Shown: positions 1 through 5,173 of the stretch, piece by piece
How the letters are laid out: each line of letters begins with the position of its first letter
How positions within the stretch are numbered: position 1 is the stretch's first letter
Source of the DNA: Bdellovibrionales bacterium
Lineage (GTDB): Bacteria > Bdellovibrionota > Bacteriovoracia > Bacteriovoracales > Bacteriovoracaceae
Assembly: GCA_005791855.1 (NCBI GenBank)
Contig: SXUH01000069.1
Span: 1-5,173, forward strand
DNA length: 5,173 nucleotides
Direction of reading: 5' to 3'
Translations under genes and position numbers: made by a program
The notes under the pieces: model-generated
Database searches by the model: none
Seen by the model: only the letters and a program-made list of their open reading frames with translations
Told to the model about the DNA's origin: nothing

Positions 1-196
1 CGTTCATCCCCGGCATCATGAGGTCGAGGAGGATGACCCTCGGTGGGACCTTCATGGACGTAAGGACTTCGATGCCTTCCTGTCCCTCGGAAGCCGTGAG
101 GACCTGGTACCCGTAGATCTCCAGCACATCCTTCATGGTCTGTCGGATCGCCGGGTCGTCATCAATCACTAGGATACTCTTGGTTGAATCGCTCAT
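1..196 (-). CDS. Response regulator receiver domain protein, N-terminal part (runs off left edge)
   Basis: The first 65 residues are the start of a CheY-like receiver (REC) domain, which takes a phosphoryl group from a sensor histidine kinase. Visible hallmarks are the first beta strand SILVIDDDP, with the acidic Mg-binding cluster Asp12-Asp14, and the strand VILLDLMMPGMN, whose Asp58 is the expected phosphorylation site; the MMPGM loop after it is typical. The Thr/Ser and Lys switch residues and any output domain lie outside the window, so it could be a single-domain CheY/Spo0F-like protein or a regulator with a DNA-binding or enzymatic domain. Two ATG codons stand side by side (199-197 and 196-194). 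I chose the second because the AGG at 206-204 is then 7 bases away, against 4 for the first. It follows the cysteine-rich gene pair on the same strand after a gap of about 110 bases, so co-transcription is possible but unproven. Confidence 0.9.
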   Translation of the reverse strand, partial: MSDSTKSILVIDDDPAIRQTMKDVLEIYGYQVLTASEGQEGIEVLTSMKVPPRVILLDLMMPGMN

Positions 197-203
197 CATT
201 TTA

Positions 204-206
204 CCT
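204..206 (-). promoter_or_regulatory. Short ribosome-binding site that decides between two adjacent ATG starts
   Basis: The minus strand reads AGGTAAAATGATG. The only Shine-Dalgarno-like element is AGG. Its spacing is 4 bases to the first ATG and 7 to the second, which favours initiation at 196. The match is short, so this is a weak call. Confidence 0.35.
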
Positions 207-264
207 AGGATTTTAACGCGACCGAGGCAATCCTTCCAGGGTAAAGAAATTTTTTTCTGGAGGT

Positions 265-288
265 GGTTTTCTGGATTTGCAGAAAACC
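265..288 (-). terminator. Perfect 9-bp inverted repeat after the cysteine-rich gene pair; possible non-canonical terminator or leader hairpin
   Basis: On the minus strand GGTTTTCTG, a 6-base loop CAAATC and CAGAAAACC form a perfect 9-bp stem, starting 21 bases past the stop codon of the upstream gene. An intrinsic terminator would need a U-run right after the stem. Here the following bases are ACCTCC and then an A-run, so the standard form is missing, and the stem is only moderately GC-rich. It may stabilise the 3' end of the upstream mRNA, act as a weak or factor-dependent terminator, or be a protein-binding palindrome in front of the response regulator gene. I see no convincing sigma-70 promoter in the 200-309 gap. 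Confidence 0.35.
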
Positions 289-309
289 TTAAGGCAAGCT
301 GAAGAAACC

Positions 310-2394
310 TTACTTCTTTTGTAGCTTCAAACAGGCACCGAAGTACCCCGGCCCCACGTCCACTCTCCCCTCGGCTTCAAGGGGTACCAGAGAAAGCGGG
401 CCCGTCTCGGTTGAGAGCGGGATGCGGATGGACTGGCTGACGAGGCCATTGAGCTTCTTGTCGATGGTCTTCCGCACGATCCCGTTGAACCAGCTGCGCT
501 CGCTCAGCGCGTACCTCGCGGTCCCCGGGACCACGTTCCAGTCGGCCGTTCCGTTCTGCAGGCAGAACTCGCCGCGCCCGCAGATTCCCGGCGTGAAGCC
601 GAGTTCGAAGTTGATGTCTCCGGCGATCTTCCCCTGCCCCAGGATCACGCTCCCGCGGAAGCACTCCTTGGTTTTGAAGTCGACCTTGTAGCCGTTGGTG
701 CTCCGGTCGAAGCTGAGCTTCGGCGGGCCGTTGAGGAAGCAGCGCAGGCCCTTGTCGTCTTCTTCGACGATGAACTGGCAGCCGGTGCCGATGGGCGATC
801 CGTCCCGGTTCCGGCCCTGGGAGACGAAGTCTCCTTTGCCGCTGTGGCAGAGCTGCCCGGAGGCGTACATGGCCGCGAGGACCTTGTTCACCTCGTTGAG
901 GTCGATGTAGGCCTGGATGGGACAGTTCGGGAGGCTCTTATCCATGTGGGGAGACGGGTTGGTGGTGTCGCAGGTCTCCGGCACCATGAGGTTGATCCCG
1001 GTGCTCGAGCTCCCGTTTCCGAAGTCGCTCAGGAGCTGGATGTTCTTCAGCAGGCTGGACTTGAGCTGGTTTCCCTTGATCCCGTCGACCACCGGCTTCA
1101 CCTGCGCGCCGTAGACGGTCGAAAGCCCCAGGCTCGTCAACCGGTCTGCGAAGCCCGCGAGCTGCGAGCGGAGCACCTCCGAGGTCGCCTGGTCGTAGCG
1201 GCGGCTGATCTCCTGGAGGTACTGGGCGGCCTTCACCGGGTGCGGGATCTGCTTGAACTTCAGCGGCTTCCCGCTGATCTGCGGGAAGTAGTCCGAGAAG
1301 CACGGGTGCTCGTCGGGGACGATCTTCCCCTCCGCCTTCAGGATCGAGCACTCGAGGAGGCTCACGTACTTCCGCAGGGAGATGTTGGCGACCCCGAGTT
1401 CGGAGAGGAGCCCGTCGGAGTTGCTCACGAAGGTTCCCGCGTCGGCGTTGGTGAGAGTCCCGACGAACTTCCCGACCTGGGTCTTGAAGGTGTTCCCGAG
1501 GGCATCGAGGAGGGCCCTCTCGATGCTTGGCCTGAAATGCCTCGCGAGCGCGGGGGCGGCCGTGAGCTTGATGATGTTGAGGGTCGCCTCCGAGTACCCG
1601 GAGAGGCCCCGGAGCTTGGCCCCGGAGAGCGCCTGGTTGATCATCGCATCCGAGATGATGTTCTCGGAGGTCTTCTCGATGCTGAGGTCGGAGATCGGTT
1701 CCTTCGAGGCGAGGTCGACCTTTCCGCTCATGCAGACCTCCCGGGCGGTGTCGAGCTTCAGGTTGAAGTTGCTGAGCCCCAGGTCGTCGTACTTGATCGC
1801 CGGGTCCTTCAGGAACTCGATGCCAACCCCGAGGGAAGCCTCGAGCTGGGAGATCGTGAAGCAGGCGCGGATCCTGTTCCCCTGGGAGGTGAGCCCGGAG
1901 GGAGTAAGTTCAATCTTCTTCAGGCCCACCGGCTCGGTGAAGTGGAGCATGGACGGCATGGCCCTCCCCTCCGACGGGCACTGACCCATCCGGGCGCTTC
2001 CCACGATGAGGGCACAGGGAAGGGTCGAACACACTTCTTTTTTCACCTCGAGGGCCACGGCCTCGTCCGCGCAGAGCATCCAGTTATCGCAGTCCACGTT
2101 CTTGAACTTGGGATCTCCTTGGTCCTTCTCCTCCTGGCAGACAGCTCGGCTGAAGGGGAACCCCATGGACTTGATCTTGTAGTCGCCGAGGAACTTCTGC
2201 TTGAAGTCGTCGGTGTGCATGTAGCTGCTCAGGGGGGCGATGATCTTGTTGAGCTTATCCTGGGAGGTGACGGTCTGGTTGAGGTAGGCGGAGTCGATCT
2301 GGATCCGCATGAGCTGGGCCTTGCAGGCGCAGGTCTCCTGCGCGGACGTCGGGCGAGCGGAGAGCAGAATGGAGAAGAGCAGGAGCCATTTCAT
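310..2394 (-). CDS. Exported cysteine-rich protein, downstream paralogue of a tandem pair; possible BPI/LBP-like (TULIP) lipid-binding fold
   Basis: I do not recognise a named family with certainty. The 694-residue product starts with a Sec signal peptide: Lys2, the hydrophobic run LLLFSILL, then a likely cleavage after TSA at residue 18. There is no lipobox. The mature part has 21 cysteines (22, 24, 86, 102, 108, 122, 127, 139, 178, 221, 349, 365, 475, 491, 516, 539, 552, 578, 605, 611, 688), pointing to a disulfide-bonded protein outside the cytoplasm. Two halves flank a helical segment at about 385-455. The first half ends in an amphipathic helix (about 288-314). The second has YIDLNEVNKVLAAMYASGQL (496-515), PPKLSFD (557-563), a helix (636-654) and a final strand with AEGRVDVGPGYFGACL (674-689). 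This order resembles BPI-type double barrels, which bind lipids or LPS; that is inference. Its ATG overlaps the stop of its upstream paralogue, so translation is probably coupled. Confidence 0.85.
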   Translation of the reverse strand: MKWLLLFSILLSARPTSAQETCACKAQLMRIQIDSAYLNQTVTSQDKLNKIIAPLSSYMHTDDFKQKFLGDYKIKSMGFPFSRAVCQEEKDQGDPKFKNVDCDNWMLCADEAVALEVKKEVCSTLPCALIVGSARMGQCPSEGRAMPSMLHFTEPVGLKKIELTPSGLTSQGNRIRACFTISQLEASLGVGIEFLKDPAIKYDDLGLSNFNLKLDTAREVCMSGKVDLASKEPISDLSIEKTSENIISDAMINQALSGAKLRGLSGYSEATLNIIKLTAAPALARHFRPSIERALLDALGNTFKTQVGKFVGTLTNADAGTFVSNSDGLLSELGVANISLRKYVSLLECSILKAEGKIVPDEHPCFSDYFPQISGKPLKFKQIPHPVKAAQYLQEISRRYDQATSEVLRSQLAGFADRLTSLGLSTVYGAQVKPVVDGIKGNQLKSSLLKNIQLLSDFGNGSSSTGINLMVPETCDTTNPSPHMDKSLPNCPIQAYIDLNEVNKVLAAMYASGQLCHSGKGDFVSQGRNRDGSPIGTGCQFIVEEDDKGLRCFLNGPPKLSFDRSTNGYKVDFKTKECFRGSVILGQGKIAGDINFELGFTPGICGRGEFCLQNGTADWNVVPGTARYALSERSWFNGIVRKTIDKKLNGLVSQSIRIPLSTETGPLSLVPLEAEGRVDVGPGYFGACLKLQKK

Positions 2395-4535
2395 TCTGGT
2401 CGACTTCCCTTTTTAAGTTCCAGGCAGATGCCGAAGTAGCCCGGGCCCGCGTCCACGCGGCCCTCGGCCCGGATGGGAAGGCCAGAGAGGCCCGCGATCC
2501 CGGAGGCCAGAGGAATCTTGAGCGTGTCCTTCAGGGCTTCGGTGATGGATTCGTCGATGGAGCTGATCACTCTGGAGGAGAGCCAGCTCTCCTTGCAGAT
2601 CGCGAGCCGGCAGGATCCCGGGGCCACGGCCCATTTCACCTTCGGCTTGTCGATGCACAGGTCGCCCGCGCCGCAGACCTTCGGCTGGAACGCGAGGTCC
2701 ACCTTGAAGTCCGCGCCGAACTTCCCGAGGCCGAAGATCTTCCCGCCGTGGTAGCAACCCTTGAGTGAGAGGTCGACCTTGTACTGTTTGGACTTCCGAT
2801 CGTAGGTGAGCTTCGGGGGGTGCTGGACGTAGCAGCCCAGGCCGTTCAGGTTCATCTTACAGCCGCCCTTCACCTCGGGCTCGCCGTGCTTGTTGTAGAC
2901 CGGCTTCCCGGCGGCGTCCAGGACGGGCCGGTAGTCACCGCTGCCTTCCATGCACAGCTGGCCCGACTTCCACATCCCCGCCAGGACCTTGTCGAATTCC
3001 TGCAGGTCGATGTAGGTCTGGATCGGGCAGCCGGGGATCTTGCGGTTGGCGTGCGGCGAAGCCTCGGGGCCACAGAGGTTCGGGAGCACCAGCCCCACGC
3101 TGCTCGGGAAGTTTCCACCGTTGATCCCGTTCTGGATCTCGATCACCTTGATGATCTGGCTCTCCATCTGCGCCTTGTCGATCTTGGCCACGAGGGCGTC
3201 GAGCTGCTCGAGGCTCCTCTTGATGTTACTCCTCCGGCTACTTTCCTTCAGGTCCGCCGGCAGGGGGCTCTTCGGGTCGAGGGCTTCGCGCTTGGCCACT
3301 TCCTTCATGGCGAGGAGGCGCTGCTTGATGGCCTCGGAGGTCACCACCTTCTTCTCCAGCATCCTCCGGAGGGCGTCGAGCTGGAAGAACGGAGTGAGGA
3401 AGGTTTCATCCAGGTCGGTGGTGAGGGGCCTGCTCCCGATGGAAAGGCCGATGCAGGGATGGTCCGCGGAGACCCGCTCGCCCGCGGCCTTGGAGAACGC
3501 GCACTCGAGCTTCGAGACCTGGTCCCGCACTTCGAGGTTGGCGACGCCGAGCTCGCTGGTGTAGGTGCTCCCGTCGATGCTCAGGGAGTCCGACCGGAAC
3601 GGCCTGATCACTTTCTGGATCTGCTCCTCGAAGACCTTGCCGAGCTTGTCCTTCAGCACTTCTTCCAGGGGGTCGCGGATGGGATTGAGGATGACGGGGA
3701 AGAGCTCGCTCTTGATGGCCTCGAGGTCCTCATGCTTGTAGCCGCCCATGCCCTTCAGGACCATCTTCTGGGCCGCGGCCCGGAGGATGTCGTCGTTGAT
3801 GAAGGGGTTCTTGTCCGGGGTGGTGAGCTTGACGTTGGTGATCGGAGTCTGGGAGGAGAGGTTCACGTTGGCCGAGAGGCACAGGCCCGTCGGTTTGTTC
3901 AACCTCGGGTTCACGTTACTGATCTGGAGCACCTTGTCCGCGAGCCGGGTCTCAGAGGAGTCGACGTCGATGTTGGTGCCGAGCTTGATCGAGAGGTCCT
4001 TCATCAGGAAGCAGAGGTTGGCCACGTTGTCCTTGAACTCGACCTTGGTCGGAGTGAAGTCGATCTTCTCGATCTGGATGTCGGTGGGAAAGGAGATCCG
4101 AGTCATGTGGATGTCGGTCACCGGGCCGCACTTCCCGACCTGCAGGTTCCCCTCGAAGAGCGGACACGGGAGCTTGAAGCAGAGCTTCTCCCGCACCTCG
4201 CCCTTGTACTTCGGATTCGAGCAGATGTCCCGGGCGTCGCAGTCGATGGTCGCGAAGGTGGGATCGCCTTCGCTCTTCTCGCGCTTACAGGTTTCCGCGC
4301 TGTGCGGGAAGCTGATCGGGTCGACGGGGAACTTCCTCTCGAGCGCTGTCTTGAGGAACTGGGACCCGGAGAGGGTCTCGAGGGCCGGGAGGAGGCCTCC
4401 CACCGCCGCTGGGTTGAGCGCGTTCTCGGCGATGTCCACGCGGATGAACTGGGACTTGCAATCGGGATTGCAGATCTCCTCGGCGCGGGAGAGGGGGGAA
4501 ACGAGCAAGATAAATACGATGAGCATTTTTCGCAT
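2391..4535 (-). CDS. Exported cysteine-rich protein, upstream paralogue of a tandem pair; possible BPI/LBP-like (TULIP) lipid-binding fold
   Basis: This 714-residue protein is a full-length paralogue of its downstream neighbour and also has no name I can give firmly. A Sec signal peptide is clear: MRKM, the hydrophobic run LIVFILLV, then SRA with likely cleavage after residue 18. It has 23 cysteines; 21 align one-to-one with the neighbour, and Cys642 and Cys647 are its own. Best conserved are CPIQTYIDLQEFDKVLAGMW (503-522; over 503-535, 22 of 33 positions match the paralogue) and AEGRVDAGPGYFGICL (690-705). A long helical, Lys/Glu-rich stretch at about 383-468 separates two halves that each end in an amphipathic helix (about 285-310 and 650-672), as in BPI-like two-barrel lipid-binding proteins; this fold is an inference. 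The start is bounded by an in-frame TAA at 4544-4542, only two codons upstream. The ribosome site is weak (AGAGAAG is distant, AAG is close). ATG at 4526 is the only nearby alternative and would remove the basic start of the signal peptide. Confidence 0.85.
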   Translation of the reverse strand: MRKMLIVFILLVSPLSRAEEICNPDCKSQFIRVDIAENALNPAAVGGLLPALETLSGSQFLKTALERKFPVDPISFPHSAETCKREKSEGDPTFATIDCDARDICSNPKYKGEVREKLCFKLPCPLFEGNLQVGKCGPVTDIHMTRISFPTDIQIEKIDFTPTKVEFKDNVANLCFLMKDLSIKLGTNIDVDSSETRLADKVLQISNVNPRLNKPTGLCLSANVNLSSQTPITNVKLTTPDKNPFINDDILRAAAQKMVLKGMGGYKHEDLEAIKSELFPVILNPIRDPLEEVLKDKLGKVFEEQIQKVIRPFRSDSLSIDGSTYTSELGVANLEVRDQVSKLECAFSKAAGERVSADHPCIGLSIGSRPLTTDLDETFLTPFFQLDALRRMLEKKVVTSEAIKQRLLAMKEVAKREALDPKSPLPADLKESSRRSNIKRSLEQLDALVAKIDKAQMESQIIKVIEIQNGINGGNFPSSVGLVLPNLCGPEASPHANRKIPGCPIQTYIDLQEFDKVLAGMWKSGQLCMEGSGDYRPVLDAAGKPVYNKHGEPEVKGGCKMNLNGLGCYVQHPPKLTYDRKSKQYKVDLSLKGCYHGGKIFGLGKFGADFKVDLAFQPKVCGAGDLCIDKPKVKWAVAPGSCRLAICKESWLSSRVISSIDESITEALKDTLKIPLASGIAGLSGLPIRAEGRVDAGPGYFGICLELKKGSRPE
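2404..2409 (-). promoter_or_regulatory. Ribosome-binding site for the downstream paralogue, inside the upstream gene
   Basis: The minus strand reads GGGAAG, ending 9 bases before the ATG at 2394. It lies within the last codons of the upstream gene. With the ATGA overlap at 2394-2391 it supports both the chosen start and re-initiation by ribosomes that have just finished the upstream gene. Confidence 0.5.
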
Positions 4536-4629
4536 ACGTACTTATCGACTTCTCTTCTAATAATCGTAGAGATTTAAAAAGTTTTCTTAGCCTCTGCCTG
4601 CCTGCTCCGGTCGGATAATGCCAGCGGCG
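4536..4629 (-). other. AT-rich gap upstream of the paralogue pair, probable location of its promoter
   Basis: The 94 bases between the oxidoreductase stop and the first cysteine-rich gene include an AT-rich stretch at about 4541-4590, in contrast to the GC-rich genes on either side. That contrast suggests a promoter for the pair. TACGAT at 4568-4563 (minus strand) could pass for a -10 box, but I find no matching -35 at a normal distance, so I do not call a promoter. A short CTGC triplet repeat (three copies) sits at 4594-4605. No GC-rich hairpin followed by a U-run was found after the oxidoreductase gene. Confidence 0.3.
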
Positions 4630-5173
4630 CTATGTCGCACTATTTACTAATGACGGGTAGTCGGTGTAGCCCCGTGGGCCTTCTCCGTAGAGCGTCTCTA
4701 GGTTCGTTTCATTCAGTGCCTCGTCCCGAGCGAAGCGCTCCGGTAAGTCCGGGTTGGAGATGAACGGTACTCCGAAAGAGACGGCGTCGGCGACTCCCTC
4801 GTCGATGGCTTTCTCCGCCGAGGACCGACTGAACTTCTCATTGGCGATGAAGACTCCCCCGAAGTCTTTTTTCATCTGCGGGCCAAGGCTGTCCGGGCCC
4901 TGGTACTCGCGGGCGAAGATGAAGGCGATCTTCCTTCTGCCGAGCTCCCGGGCGACATACGAGAAGAGGGCGCGCGGGTTAGAATCTCGCATGCTGTGCG
5001 AGCCACCCCGGGGAGAGAGGTGCATGCCCACGCGGTCGCTCCCCCAGACGCCGGTCACCGCATCGGTGACCTCGAGCAGGAGCCGGGCCCGGTTCTCGAT
5101 GGGGCCGCCGTAGTCATCGGTTCGATGGTTCGACCCGTCATGGAGGAACTGGTCGAGGAGGTAGCCGTTGGCA
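4630..5173 (-). CDS. Old Yellow Enzyme family FMN oxidoreductase (NemA/ene-reductase type), C-terminal half (runs off right edge)
   Basis: Enzymes of this family use FMN and NAD(P)H to reduce activated C=C bonds, N-ethylmaleimide or nitro compounds in the cytoplasm. The 180 complete codons in view cover the second half of the usual TIM barrel of about 360 residues. The frame stays open from the right edge and begins ANGYLLDQFLHDGSN, with the family's Asn and the Tyr that is the usual proton donor. Then come RTDDYGGPIENRARLLLEV, the FMN-contacting Arg in DRVGMHLSPRG, DSNPRALFSYVARE, and the closing ISNPDLPERF and YGEGPRGYTDYP. The Arg that normally follows Gly in the phosphate-binding FGR element is Val here (FGVPF, codon 4768-4770). 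Homology is secure; the substrate is not. It is similar to nemA products but I give no symbol. It lies on the same strand as the cysteine-rich pair, 94 bases upstream, and is probably a separate unit. Confidence 0.93.
   Translation of the reverse strand, partial: ANGYLLDQFLHDGSNHRTDDYGGPIENRARLLLEVTDAVTGVWGSDRVGMHLSPRGGSHSMRDSNPRALFSYVARELGRRKIAFIFAREYQGPDSLGPQMKKDFGGVFIANEKFSRSSAEKAIDEGVADAVSFGVPFISNPDLPERFARDEALNETNLETLYGEGPRGYTDYPSLVNSAT

Noticed and set aside
200..240. TAAAAT at 216-211 (minus strand) as a -10 box for the response regulator.
   Set aside because: It lies 11 bases before the start codon, so the transcript would lack the ribosome site, and the TTGCCT upstream is only about 8 bases away instead of about 17.
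844..2439. A 531-codon open frame on the plus strand, opposite the downstream paralogue.
   Set aside because: It is in exact codon register with the real gene, so it only reflects absence of the sense codons TTA, CTA and TCA. Its product is a Val/Leu/Glu/Gly/Asp/Arg-rich mirror sequence with no domain. The minus-strand gene has a signal peptide and a paralogue.
310..4535. The proteins as lipoproteins, because a cysteine lies close after each signal peptide (residue 22).
   Set aside because: The residues before the cysteine (AQET and AEEI) do not form a lipobox, and a normal signal peptidase I site (TSA or SRA) fits better.
2820..4577. A 585-codon open frame on the plus strand, opposite the upstream paralogue.
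   Set aside because: Same cause: codon-register mirror of a GC-rich gene, with low-complexity composition. That both paralogues have such a frame follows from shared codon bias and is not evidence of conserved antisense genes.
4594..4605. Three CTGC tetranucleotides in a row, as a possible phase-variation repeat.
   Set aside because: Three copies are too few to suggest slippage control and can arise by chance in GC-rich DNA.
4606..4640. Small inverted repeats (such as AGCG-G-CGCT) at the end of the oxidoreductase gene as a terminator.
   Set aside because: Stems are only 3-4 bp and no U-run follows on the minus strand.
4754..5113. A 119-codon plus-strand frame opposite the flavin oxidoreductase.
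   Set aside because: The minus strand encodes unmistakable Old Yellow Enzyme motifs over the same bases; the plus-strand product has no recognisable feature.

Overview
All four recognisable genes lie on the minus strand and fill almost the whole window. In transcription order (right to left) they are: the C-terminal half of an Old Yellow Enzyme/NemA-type flavin oxidoreductase (cut by the right edge), two large paralogous exported cysteine-rich proteins (714 and 694 codons) that overlap by 4 bases, and the first 65 codons of a response-regulator receiver domain (cut by the left edge). Only two short gaps lack genes: about 94 bases before the paralogue pair and about 110 bases after it. I see no RNA gene, mobile element or CRISPR array.

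The organism is GC-rich and bacterial. The two big genes use GC-rich codons so strictly that long mirror-image frames stay open on the opposite strand. Sec-type signal peptides, dense cysteines and lipid-binding-like folds suggest export to an oxidising compartment, probably the periplasm of a Gram-negative cell. A bdellovibrio- or deltaproteobacterium-like host is only a guess; nothing here fixes the taxon.

The most interesting content is the tandem paralogue pair. All 21 cysteines of the downstream protein have an aligned partner in the upstream one although the rest has diverged strongly, and the upstream protein carries two further cysteines six residues apart, counted inclusively. The order of sequence elements in each protein resembles the two-barrel layout of BPI/LBP-type TULIP lipid-binding proteins, with an extra helical segment between the halves. 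This is my reading by eye, not a database result. If right, the pair would be secreted or periplasmic disulfide-rich lipid or LPS binders, made together by translational coupling. The flanking oxidoreductase and response regulator have no evident functional tie to them.
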